This document shows positions 54,634 to 64,000 of a stretch of DNA of 64,000 bases, piece by piece. The stretch comes from Yersinia hibernica (GTDB lineage: Bacteria > Pseudomonadota > Gammaproteobacteria > Enterobacterales > Enterobacteriaceae): the NCBI RefSeq assembly GCF_004124235.1, contig NZ_CP032487.1, positions 4,216,001-4,280,000 on the forward strand, given 5' to 3'. The translations under genes and the position numbers were made by a program. Every line of letters starts with the position of its first letter. Position 1 is the first letter of the stretch. The notes beneath the pieces were generated by a model, which was not told where the DNA came from, did not search any database, and saw only the letters and a program-made list of their open reading frames with translations.

Positions 54634-55616
54634 GGTGATACTCCCGGAGCAGTCACTGCGGTTGGTGCCGTGGTTGCGGGTGGTGCCGGTGGGCCCATGG
54701 CATCGGCAGAGGGTAATACTTGCGACATCATCGGAGCCAAACGTTCATTTGCGACGCGGCGAACTTCATCAGGCGGCAATGGAATATCGCCGTTGCGATC
54801 TGCCCCCCACAATAACAATAAGTAACGCAAACGCTGTAAATCCGCGGTCGGACGAGCTTGAATCACCGTATAAGCGCGTTGGTTATCCACTTTGACCGAC
54901 GAAACCACTCCGACCGGATAACCTTCAGGGAAACGCCCCCCCAAACCGGATGTCACTAATACATCACCGACACGAATATCCGTATTACTAGGCAAATGCT
55001 CTAATAATAAGTCATCGGTGCAACCGCTACCGGCGGCAATCACTCGAATATCATTTCGCAAAACCTGAATAGGAAGAGCGTGGGAAGTATCACAAATCAA
55101 TAATACGCGGCTGGTTAATTGACTTACCGCAACAACTTGGCCTACGACCCCCCGATCACTGATAACCGGCTGGCCTTCGTACACCCCATTGTTAGAACCT
55201 TTGTCGATAACCACTTGATCACTATAGGGATCTGTCCCGCTGGACATGACCTGCGTCACCATTTTTTGTTCATCTTGACGCAGTGGAGAACCGAGCAATT
55301 CACGTAAGCGGTTATTTTCCTGCTTAAATTGCCCCAGCAACTGCAAATCAGTGTTTTTCAGCAATAGCTCTTGGCGCAACGCACGATTTTCCAGCTCCAA
55401 CTGTTGATGGGTAGCCAGAGTTTCAGAAACGTTATCGAGAACTTTACGTGGCCCATTGGCCAGAAAATAGAAAGGGCTAACGGCGGTGTCCATATAGGTA
55501 CGTATTTTAACAAATGTACCTAATCGGCTATCCGCTATCACCAAAATAATGGCTGCAAGAACGGCAAAGAACAACCGCAGTTGCAGGGATGGACCCCGGC
55601 TAAAAATCGGCTTCAT
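54630..55616 (-). CDS. mreC: Rod shape-determining protein MreC
   Basis: Bitopic periplasmic scaffold of the elongasome, activating PBP2/RodA. Seen: 328 residues; one N-terminal membrane helix ([20 protein letters not shown]), a coiled-coil region (about 65-110, [20 protein letters not shown]), two beta domains ([20 protein letters not shown]), and a Pro/Ala/Thr-rich tail. Ninety-eight bp after mreB. Confidence 0.95.
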   Translation of the reverse strand: MKPIFSRGPSLQLRLFFAVLAAIILVIADSRLGTFVKIRTYMDTAVSPFYFLANGPRKVLDNVSETLATHQQLELENRALRQELLLKNTDLQLLGQFKQENNRLRELLGSPLRQDEQKMVTQVMSSGTDPYSDQVVIDKGSNNGVYEGQPVISDRGVVGQVVAVSQLTSRVLLICDTSHALPIQVLRNDIRVIAAGSGCTDDLLLEHLPSNTDIRVGDVLVTSGLGGRFPEGYPVGVVSSVKVDNQRAYTVIQARPTADLQRLRYLLLLWGADRNGDIPLPPDEVRRVANERLAPMMSQVLPSADAMGPPAPPATTAPTAVTAPGVSP

Positions 55617-55714
55617 AAATTATGCGTATTCCTCGACGACAAAAAAAGAAACACTTGACCTGATGCGTAAGAATACGGTTATCCGATCAAGGCCTCTTCT
55701 TTTGTTTTGGCTGA

Positions 55715-57092
<1,378 letters not shown>

Positions 57093-59012
57093 TTAATACG
57101 AATATTTTTTCTTTCCAGGGCTTAAAAGCGTCGGCGGAGCAAAAAAATTGCCCTGTCCACCGTAAACACCTTTCTCCTTCAGAGTTTGCCACTCTTCACG
57201 GGTCAGCACTTCTGCGGCAAAAACTTTCGCATGCGTTCCCGCACAAGCACCGGTTAGACTCTCGACAAACAGCTGATTCTCATAACGTAAATTAATGCTT
57301 CTTACTAATCCTGGATGAAGTTTAATCATTTCCACCCGGAGAGACTTAATATATGACGTACTGACAACCGTCAACCCAGCCTGTGACACCATGACCTTGC
57401 AACCGACACCCAGTAACAAACGCATCATCGGACGGATTTGGCTGATATATTGACACACATCTGCCTCTGCAAGTTCAAAGATAATTCGCTCTCTATCCGA
57501 TTTTCTGCATTGCAACAACGTATCCCGCAGCCAGCGCTGGAAAGGACGTTGTAATAATGAATCAACGCTGATAGAAAATGCCAGAGTTTCGTCCGGCCAT
57601 AAAGCTAATAAAGGAATTATCCGATCAATTTTTTGGCGGTCATAACGCTCACCCAAACCGAATAACTGCACCAGTGGCGTAAATTCAGCGGCCCGCAATT
57701 CTTGCTCGCCATCATATATGCGACTAATAATTTCACGGTGGTGAATTTTGCCGTCAACTGTAACAACCGGTTTCTGGTAAAGCCGTGGGCCACCGTTAAG
57801 CAATGTTTGTTCCAGCAAAGTGCGCCATTTGACGCTACCACGCCCTTTTTCTGCGACTTGGGTGTCGTAAACATACCAACCATTTCCCCCATACATCGCG
57901 GCATTTTTGGTCGCTTGTCCAGCATTATCCATTATTTGTTCTGCTGAATCGCCATTGCGATACGCCACAATGCCAATATGCATCAGTGATTCTCGGTCAA
58001 TAACATGGGGTTCGGGCAATGACCCAACTGCATGCACTAGCTGTGCAGCCATGACATCAGCATCTTTAAGCGTTTTATGAGGGAGTAAAATCGCAATATC
58101 ACTGTGATGATAACGGGCCAGCAATGCAGAGGGGTGACGCGTGACAAAAGTAGAAAGCAGATTAATCAGCGAATGCATCAGTTCTTGCACCTGCTGGTGA
58201 TCATCCGTTTCAATTAAACTGTCAAAATCCGGTAACTGCACCATCATCACCACCCCGTGGGCACCCGATTCTTCCATTTGAGTCGTCAGTTGGTTATCAA
58301 AAAAATGGCGGTTACTGAATCCTGTTTTGGCATCCTGTGCGGCAAAAGTGCGAATTAAAGTATCAACGCGATTGCGCTCTTCCCTAGCTTCTATCAGCTC
58401 TGCCAATAAATGATCAATGGCGCGGCTGGCGCAAGGAGGCCATTCGTGGCCGTCGTTATTCATGGCGTACTCACGTTCACCACTAAGAATACGCTTGGCT
58501 CGCCGTTCCAATTTTTCCTGACCTGCGGTCTGTTCACGTAACCAGCGGAAACTTAACAGGAGTGTCAACGCGATAATTATCACTGCCAGCGATAAAATAG
58601 CGGCGGCATAAAGAGAGCGAGCATAGCTGCTTAAGGGGTCAATATAAGTGAAATGCATTGAAGCCCCGGGCTGGTGCACCATAGGGACGACCAAGCTGCG
58701 GTAACGACTTTGACCGTTCCAAGGGGCATAAATAGCAGGCAATTTTAGTTGATATAACGTGCTGTCTTTATTCTGGATGCTCACTTCCAAAACACCCAGC
58801 GTCCGCATCATTATGGGCAACCATTCGCGTTCTTTATCAGCAGGATACACCAGCAATGATTGATCATAAGCTGTGACAATACTCTGGAGGCGGTGCTCCA
58901 TTTTTTTCTGACACAAATAAAAAAAACTTGCCGTGCTACCCAGTAGCACTAAACACATCGCCAATACGACCAGCAGAGTCATAAATACAGAAAGTTTGGT
59001 TGTAAATCGCAT
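57093..59012 (-). CDS. csrD: CsrD, RNase E specificity factor (degenerate GGDEF-EAL)
   Basis: Membrane protein required for RNase E degradation of the CsrB/CsrC regulatory RNAs. Seen: 639 residues; two N-terminal membrane segments (about 8-32 and 135-155) around a periplasmic loop, a GGDEF-like domain whose signature is degenerate (RYHHSDIAIL, near residue 300), and an EAL-like domain with REIISRIYDG in place of the EAL motif. It should therefore neither make nor break c-di-GMP. Directly upstream of mreB, as in E. coli. Confidence 0.93.
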   Translation of the reverse strand: MRFTTKLSVFMTLLVVLAMCLVLLGSTASFFYLCQKKMEHRLQSIVTAYDQSLLVYPADKEREWLPIMMRTLGVLEVSIQNKDSTLYQLKLPAIYAPWNGQSRYRSLVVPMVHQPGASMHFTYIDPLSSYARSLYAAAILSLAVIIIALTLLLSFRWLREQTAGQEKLERRAKRILSGEREYAMNNDGHEWPPCASRAIDHLLAELIEAREERNRVDTLIRTFAAQDAKTGFSNRHFFDNQLTTQMEESGAHGVVMMVQLPDFDSLIETDDHQQVQELMHSLINLLSTFVTRHPSALLARYHHSDIAILLPHKTLKDADVMAAQLVHAVGSLPEPHVIDRESLMHIGIVAYRNGDSAEQIMDNAGQATKNAAMYGGNGWYVYDTQVAEKGRGSVKWRTLLEQTLLNGGPRLYQKPVVTVDGKIHHREIISRIYDGEQELRAAEFTPLVQLFGLGERYDRQKIDRIIPLLALWPDETLAFSISVDSLLQRPFQRWLRDTLLQCRKSDRERIIFELAEADVCQYISQIRPMMRLLLGVGCKVMVSQAGLTVVSTSYIKSLRVEMIKLHPGLVRSINLRYENQLFVESLTGACAGTHAKVFAAEVLTREEWQTLKEKGVYGGQGNFFAPPTLLSPGKKKYSY

Positions 59013-59298
59013 CCCTTAACCTTGCGAAGCGCAATTCAGTGAAAAAAATACCTCAGTTCCTTCGAGGAAAAACACTATATGACAAAATGCCGTCATAACG
59101 CTGATTTTTTACGTCATAATGCGACTAAAACACAATAACTCAGCCTTTTTCCCAGAACTTCTGGTTAATCCTCTTTTAAGGATAGTCACGGACGAAATCA
59201 ACAGCCTGATTTTTGTTCTTGATCAGGCCAGAAGGTTGATGTTGTCGCTATATTGGCTCACTCTTAACTCATACTTCCTTTGAATCTTGGAGTGCCAC

Positions 59299-60276
59299 AT
59301 GCGAGCGCTTGTTCTTGAGCAAACTGAAGGCCGTACTACCGCAGAAGTGCGCGAAATATCCCCTTCACAGTTGCCTGCCGGTAATGTCACGGTTGATATC
59401 AATTGGTCTAGCTTGAATTATAAAGATGCACTGGCTATCACGGGCAAAGGGAAGATTATCCGTGAATTTCCGATGGTTCCTGGCATTGATTTTGCTGGCA
59501 CCGTCCACAGTAGTGAAGATCCGCGTTTTCATGTTGGCCAATCGGTCTTGTTGACTGGCTGGGGAGTCGGCGAAAACCATTGGGGCGGTTTGGCGGAACA
59601 AGCTCGCGTTAATGGCGACTGGCTGGTGCCCATGCCTGAAGGGTTGGAGCCTCGCAAGGCGATGATCATTGGAACTGCAGGTTTCACTGCAATGTTGTGC
59701 GTCATGGCATTAGAAGAGGGTGGAGTGACACCTGAAAGCGGTGAAGTGGTGGTCACTGGCGCGAGCGGCGGTGTGGGCAGCACGGCGATTGCTTTACTTG
59801 CTGCACTGGGTTACCAAATCGCCGCTATTTCTGGCCGTGACAGTAACAGCGACTACCTGAAGAGCCTCGGTGCCCAACGCGTGCTTTCGCGCAATGACTA
59901 TCTTGATGCTTCACGCCCATTGGAGAAACAATTGTGGGCAGGAGCCATTGATACAGTTGGCGATAAATTGCTGGCAAAAGTGCTGGCACAAATGAGTTAC
60001 AACGGCACGGTTGCAGCTTGTGGTTTAGCGGGGGGCTATTCGCTTCCTACCACCGTCATGCCATTTATTCTGCGCAATGTCCGTTTGCAAGGGGTAGATT
60101 CGGTGATGACGCCGCAACAGCGCCGCCGGCAAGCTTGGCAAAGGCTACAGAAAATTTTGCCCGAAAGTTTCTATCAGCAAGCATCACAATCCATCACGCT
60201 CGCCGATACGCCGACCATCGCGGCGCGCCTGCTGGCAAATGAAATCACGGGTAGAACCTTGGTGAAAATCCGCTGA
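59299..60276 (+). CDS. acuI: Acrylyl-CoA reductase AcuI (YhdH)
   Basis: NADPH-dependent acrylyl-CoA reductase of the medium-chain dehydrogenase/quinone oxidoreductase class; removes toxic acrylyl-CoA. Seen: 325 residues; WSSLNYKDALAITGKGKI, FPMVPGIDFAGTV, nucleotide-binding VVTGASGGVGSTAIALLAAL and GAIDTVGDKLLAKVLAQM. The ATG at 59299 (MRALVLEQTEG) aligns with E. coli YhdH; a start four codons upstream is possible. Adjacent to csrD in E. coli too. Confidence 0.94.
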   Translation: MRALVLEQTEGRTTAEVREISPSQLPAGNVTVDINWSSLNYKDALAITGKGKIIREFPMVPGIDFAGTVHSSEDPRFHVGQSVLLTGWGVGENHWGGLAEQARVNGDWLVPMPEGLEPRKAMIIGTAGFTAMLCVMALEEGGVTPESGEVVVTGASGGVGSTAIALLAALGYQIAAISGRDSNSDYLKSLGAQRVLSRNDYLDASRPLEKQLWAGAIDTVGDKLLAKVLAQMSYNGTVAACGLAGGYSLPTTVMPFILRNVRLQGVDSVMTPQQRRRQAWQRLQKILPESFYQQASQSITLADTPTIAARLLANEITGRTLVKIR

Positions 60277-60285
60277 TTTAGCTCC

Positions 60286-60310
60286 GCCGGGGGCAATCAT
60301 GCTCCCCGGC
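60286..60310 (+). terminator. Hairpin terminator after acuI
   Basis: GCCGGGG and CCCCGGC, extended by GCA/TGC with one bulged base, form a 10-bp GC-rich stem starting 9 bp after the acuI stop. The following bases are only weakly T-rich. Confidence 0.6.
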
Positions 60311-60433
60311 TTATCATTCGTATTGTAATGATTTTCAAATTTCCCGCCGCTCCTCTAGCACTTATCCATATAAGCCGCCATGATTAACATCAATTGGGTT
60401 GATATATTCTCCCCTGCTTGACGGAGCTATTTT

Positions 60434-61468
60434 ATGCGCAACTTTTTCTCCCATTCCCTGCATCATGCGGCCATTTCACGCAAACTGACCGAAGCGGATG
60501 TCACCCCTGAGAGCATTTTTTATCAGCGCCGTAAGGTGTTACAAGCGCTGGGGATCACCGCTGCCACACTGGCGTTGCCGACATCTGCACAGGCTGACTT
60601 ACTGGCATGGTTTAAAGGGAATGATCGCCCTAAAGCCCCTGCGGGCAAACCGCTGGATTTCACTAAATCAGCAGCTTACCACCCTGATTTGGCGCTAACA
60701 CCCGAAGATAAAGTCACCGGCTACAATAATTTCTATGAATTCGGATTGGATAAAGCGGACCCCGCAGCCAACGCCGGCACACTGAAAACCGAAAGTTGGC
60801 AGATAAAAATCGACGGCGATGTCGCCAAACCAATGACACTCGATATTGATGACCTGATGAAACGCTTTCCGCTGGAAGAGCGCATTTACCGCATGCGCTG
60901 CGTGGAAGCCTGGTCAATGGTTGTGCCGTGGATTGGCTTTGAATTGGGTAAATTGCTCAAACTGGTAGAACCCACCAGCAATGCGCGTTACGTCGCGTTC
61001 CAGACACTTTACGCACCGGATCAGATGCCCGGCCAAGAGGATCGCTTCATTGGCGGCGGCCTGAAATACCCTTACGTCGAGGGATTACGGCTGGATGAGG
61101 CAATGCACCCCTTGGCCTTCATGACATTAGGGGTTTATGGTAAAGCCCTGCCCCCCCAGAATGGTGCGCCACTGCGCCTCATCACCCCGTGGAAATATGG
61201 CTTTAAAGGTATAAAGTCCATCGTTCACATTCGCCTGACCCATGACCAGCCACCGACAACTTGGAATCTGAGCGCACCCAATGAGTATGGTTTTTATGCC
61301 AACGTGAACCCTCATGTTGACCATCCGCGCTGGTCGCAAGCAACCGAGCGCTTTATTGGCTCCGGCGGGATCCTAGATGTGCAGCGCCAGCCGACGCTAT
61401 TGTTTAATGGCTATGCTGACCAAGTTGCTTCACTCTATCGTGGTTTGGATCTGCGGGAGAATTTCTGA
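60434..61468 (+). CDS. msrP: Methionine sulfoxide reductase catalytic subunit MsrP
   Basis: Periplasmic molybdoenzyme (formerly YedY) that repairs oxidised Met in envelope proteins. Seen: 344 residues; a twin-arginine signal ([20 protein letters not shown], cut after AQA), the Mo-ligand Cys156 in [14 protein letters not shown], and [20 protein letters not shown]. Nearly identical to E. coli MsrP after the signal. One base of overlap with msrQ (TGATG). Confidence 0.96.
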   Translation: MRNFFSHSLHHAAISRKLTEADVTPESIFYQRRKVLQALGITAATLALPTSAQADLLAWFKGNDRPKAPAGKPLDFTKSAAYHPDLALTPEDKVTGYNNFYEFGLDKADPAANAGTLKTESWQIKIDGDVAKPMTLDIDDLMKRFPLEERIYRMRCVEAWSMVVPWIGFELGKLLKLVEPTSNARYVAFQTLYAPDQMPGQEDRFIGGGLKYPYVEGLRLDEAMHPLAFMTLGVYGKALPPQNGAPLRLITPWKYGFKGIKSIVHIRLTHDQPPTTWNLSAPNEYGFYANVNPHVDHPRWSQATERFIGSGGILDVQRQPTLLFNGYADQVASLYRGLDLRENF

Positions 61469-62067
61469 TGCGGCTCAGTTTACGACAAATTAAGTGGCTA
61501 AAAGTCGCTATTTGGCTGGCAGCCGCACTGCCTTTCCTATGGCTGATTTTATCCGTGGACCAAGGCTGGCTCAGTGCTGATCCTGCTAAAGATATTCAAC
61601 ACTTTACCGGCCGCATGACCCTTAAATTGTTATTGGCGACACTGCTGGTCACGCCACTGGCACGCTATGGCAAGCAACCGCTGTTGATCCGCTGTCGCCG
61701 GCTGTTAGGTTTATGGTGTTTTGCCTGGGGAACACTACATTTGGTCAGCTACTCGGTATTGGAACTGGGGCTGAGTAATATTGGCTTACTGGGGCGTGAG
61801 CTGGTCACCCGCCCTTACCTGACGCTGGGCATAATAAGTTGGCTATTGCTCCTGTCACTGGCCGTGACATCCACCTTATGGGCCCAACGAAAAATGGGAG
61901 CCAACTGGCAAAAATTGCATAATCTGGTGTATATTGTCGCCATTCTTGCGCCGATTCATTATCTTTGGTCGGTGAAAACCCTATCACCACTACCGATTCT
62001 TTATGCCGTAGCGGCAGCAATATTATTAGCGCTACGTTATAAAAAATTTCGACAATGGTGCCGTTAA
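61468..62067 (+). CDS. msrQ: MsrQ, haem-binding membrane subunit
   Basis: Inner-membrane b-type haem protein passing quinol electrons to MsrP. Seen: 199 residues, about six hydrophobic segments, with His residues in [32 protein letters not shown] and [19 protein letters not shown] as haem-ligand candidates. Translationally coupled to msrP. Confidence 0.94.
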   Translation: MRLSLRQIKWLKVAIWLAAALPFLWLILSVDQGWLSADPAKDIQHFTGRMTLKLLLATLLVTPLARYGKQPLLIRCRRLLGLWCFAWGTLHLVSYSVLELGLSNIGLLGRELVTRPYLTLGIISWLLLLSLAVTSTLWAQRKMGANWQKLHNLVYIVAILAPIHYLWSVKTLSPLPILYAVAAAILLALRYKKFRQWCR

Positions 62068-62275
62068 AAATCTGAGTTTTTCATCAACCATCATTTTTTT
62101 CTATTGAATATCTTCGCTGATAAGACCAGTATTTAGCTGCTAATTGCTACGATATCATTATAATGCCCGACCTTAATGCTGATCGCAGTATCAAATTCGT
62201 CGTAAAAAGGTGACAAATCGGTGACATCAGGTTATTTTTTACGATGATGTACTAATTGCCGGAGATACCAGCACA

Positions 62276-62728
62276 ATGTCGGATAAGTTTCACATTTTGC
62301 TTCTGAATGGCCCTAACTTGAATCTGCTTGGAACGCGTGAACCCGAAAAGTACGGTTACACGACATTGACGGAGATTGTCAGTCAATTAGAGACTCAAGC
62401 TCAGGTCATGGATGTGGCGCTATCCCACTTGCAATCAAATGCAGAGCATGTGCTGATCGATAGAATTCACCAGGCACAGGGTAAGACCGATTTTATCCTG
62501 ATCAATCCGGCAGCGTTTACACATACCAGTGTTGCACTGCGCGATGCGCTGTTAGGTGTGCAGATCCCGTTTATCGAGATCCATTTATCTAACGTGCATG
62601 CCCGGGAGCCCTTCCGTCATCATTCATATCTCTCTGATATCGCGGTTGGCGTAATCTGTGGACTTGGCGCAGATGGCTACAACTTTGCTTTACAGGCAGC
62701 GGTAAATCGCTTGTCACAACCCAACTAG
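62276..62728 (+). CDS. aroQ: Type II 3-dehydroquinate dehydratase
   Basis: Third step of the shikimate pathway, dehydroquinate to dehydroshikimate. Seen: 150 residues; catalytic Arg/Tyr region [34 protein letters not shown] and [17 protein letters not shown] with the catalytic His. In the upstream 208 bp there is a TATAAT (62159-62164) with no good -35. Followed by an ERIC element and accB. Confidence 0.95.
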   Translation: MSDKFHILLLNGPNLNLLGTREPEKYGYTTLTEIVSQLETQAQVMDVALSHLQSNAEHVLIDRIHQAQGKTDFILINPAAFTHTSVALRDALLGVQIPFIEIHLSNVHAREPFRHHSYLSDIAVGVICGLGADGYNFALQAAVNRLSQPN

Positions 62729-62849
62729 ACCCGAAATAATTCGAGTGGTGGGAAGGCGGCAACTGAGTAAATCCCCGTGAGCTTACATAAGTAAGTGATT
62801 GGGGTGAACGAAGGCAGCCAACACACATACCACTCGCAGCATGATGGGT
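62729..62849. repeat. ERIC element (enterobacterial repetitive intergenic consensus)
   Basis: About 121 bp with imperfect terminal inverted arms (ACCCGAAATAATTCGAGTGG against CCACTCGCAGCATGATGGGT) and the ERIC core GAGCTTACATAAGTAAGTGA followed by TTGGGGTGAACG. This is the sequence family used for ERIC typing primers. It starts at the base after the aroQ stop and ends 36 bp before accB, so any aroQ-accB transcript carries it as a long hairpin. Confidence 0.92.
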
Positions 62850-62885
62850 ATAATTGCAACACAAAAAGAGTACGGAATCACACTC

Positions 62886-63350
62886 ATGGATATTCGTAAG
62901 ATTAAGAAACTGATCGAACTGGTTGAAGAGTCCGGCATTTCAGAGCTGGAAATCTCAGAAGGCGAAGAGTCAGTACGTATCAGTCGTGCTCCCGCCGCAC
63001 CAAACTACCCAATGATGCAACAGCCGTATGCTTTCGCAGCACCACAGCAACAACCAGCTCTGGCAGCTGCTGTCGCTCCAGCACCAGCTGAAGCTGCTGC
63101 ACCGGCGGCTATCAGTGGTCATATCGTGCGCTCCCCAATGGTCGGTACTTTCTACCGCACCCCGAGCCCGGATGCCAAATCCTTCATTGAAGTAGGTCAG
63201 AAAGTTTCTGCTGGTGACACTCTTTGCATCGTTGAAGCGATGAAAATGATGAACCAAATCGAAGCAGATAAATCCGGTACTGTAAAAGCCATTCTGGTTG
63301 AAAATGGTCAACCGGTTGAATTCGACGAGCCTCTTGTCGTCATCGAGTAA
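62886..63350 (+). CDS. accB: Biotin carboxyl carrier protein of acetyl-CoA carboxylase
   Basis: BCCP, carrier of the biotin that moves carboxyl groups in malonyl-CoA synthesis. Seen: 154 residues; [20 protein letters not shown], an Ala/Pro-rich linker (about 50-77), the thumb [11 protein letters not shown] and the biotinylated Lys120 in [12 protein letters not shown]. The ATG at 62886 is the family start; a longer frame from 62841 begins inside the ERIC element. accC follows after 11 bp. Confidence 0.96.
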   Translation: MDIRKIKKLIELVEESGISELEISEGEESVRISRAPAAPNYPMMQQPYAFAAPQQQPALAAAVAPAPAEAAAPAAISGHIVRSPMVGTFYRTPSPDAKSFIEVGQKVSAGDTLCIVEAMKMMNQIEADKSGTVKAILVENGQPVEFDEPLVVIE

Positions 63351-63361
63351 CGAGGCGTTCC

Positions 63362-64000
63362 ATGCTTGATAAAATCGTAATCGCTAACCGTGGTGAGATT
63401 GCGCTGCGTATCCTGCGAGCTTGTAAAGAGCTGGGGATTAAAACTGTCGCAGTTCACTCTGTTGCGGATCGTGATCTTAAACACGTGTTACTGGCTGACG
63501 AGACTGTCTGTATTGGTCCCGCGCCGTCTGTCAAAAGCTATCTGAACATCCCAGCAATTATTTCTGCTGCTGAGATCACCGGCGCGGTGGCTATTCACCC
63601 CGGCTATGGTTTCCTGTCTGAAAATGCTGATTTTGCCGAACAGGTAGAACGTTCTGGTTTCATCTTTATCGGCCCTCGCGCCGAAACCATTCGCCTGATG
63701 GGCGACAAAGTTTCAGCGATAAATGCCATGAAGAAAGCCGGTGTACCTTGCGTTCCTGGCTCTGATGGCCCACTGGATGACGATACTGCCAAGAACAAAG
63801 CCTTTGCCAAACGAATCGGTTACCCGGTCATTATCAAGGCATCAGGCGGTGGTGGTGGTCGTGGTATGCGTGTGGTACGTCACGATAAAGATCTTGAGCA
63901 ATCCATTAACATGACTCGTGCGGAAGCAAAAGCGGCTTTCAATAACGACATGGTTTACATGGAGAAATACCTGGAAAATCCACGCCATATCGAAATTCAG
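63362..64000 (+). CDS. accC: Biotin carboxylase subunit of acetyl-CoA carboxylase (3' truncated by window)
   Basis: ATP-grasp biotin carboxylase. The first 213 codons are present and the frame runs off the window edge, so this is partial by position only. Seen: [38 protein letters not shown] and the ATP-grasp glycine loop [15 protein letters not shown]. Eleven bp after accB, the universal accBC pair. Confidence 0.96.
   Translation, partial: MLDKIVIANRGEIALRILRACKELGIKTVAVHSVADRDLKHVLLADETVCIGPAPSVKSYLNIPAIISAAEITGAVAIHPGYGFLSENADFAEQVERSGFIFIGPRAETIRLMGDKVSAINAMKKAGVPCVPGSDGPLDDDTAKNKAFAKRIGYPVIIKASGGGGGRGMRVVRHDKDLEQSINMTRAEAKAAFNNDMVYMEKYLENPRHIEIQ

Overview
The window is chromosomal DNA from a member of the Enterobacterales, almost certainly genus Yersinia of the Y. 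enterocolitica-like group. This rests on protein-level similarity to E. coli housekeeping proteins, an ERIC element, and the joining of blocks that are far apart in E. coli (mla/kds/lpt/rpoN, pyrBI, tre-mgtA, pmbA-darP, aae-tldD-rng-mre, accBC). I saw no tRNA, rRNA, CRISPR array, insertion sequence or prophage.

Layout. 1-3.6 kb (minus): ibaG and mlaBCDEF, the retrograde phospholipid transport system. 3.9-8.3 kb (plus): yrbG-kdsD-kdsC-lptC-lptA-lptB, for Kdo supply and LPS export. 8.4-12 kb: rpoN-hpf-ptsN-rapZ-ptsO (sigma-54 and nitrogen PTS). 12.2-14.5 kb: pyrL-pyrB-pyrI with a complete attenuator, then ridA. 14.7-18.7 kb: a four-gene operon (circularly permuted ATP-grasp, alpha-E, transglutaminase, Anbu proteasome-like peptidase) behind a strong sigma-54 promoter match and an NtrC-type dyad. 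18.7-26.5 kb: treC-treB, treR, and mgtA with a PhoP box and a GTG-started mgtL-like leader peptide.

26.6-35.5 kb (minus) is the most unusual part. It holds a PRD/EIIA-type regulator, an exported lactonase, DgaF-like aldolase, DgaE-like ammonia-lyase, an amidohydrolase, two DUF membrane proteins (DUF4310, DUF4311), two small soluble proteins (DUF4312, SFCGS) and a stand-alone PRD protein. It reads as an uptake and breakdown route for an N-acylated amino-sugar acid through a transporter that is not a recognised PTS. This is the best candidate for an undescribed system.

35.9-47.3 kb: rnk with a leader terminator, cybC (possible Fur box), pmbA, darP, a barstar/barnase pair with an intact active site, gabD-like dehydrogenase, aaeBAX/aaeR and tldD. 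47.3-59 kb (minus): nitrilase, yhdP, rng, maf, mreDCB, csrD. 59.3-64 kb (plus): acuI, msrPQ, aroQ, an ERIC element, accB and the 5' part of accC.

The cell-envelope theme is strong (Mla, Lpt, Kdo, YhdP, Mre). Nitrogen control links rpoN/ptsN/ptsO to the Anbu operon. TldD and PmbA (TldE), partners of one protease, are both present but about 7.5 kb apart.
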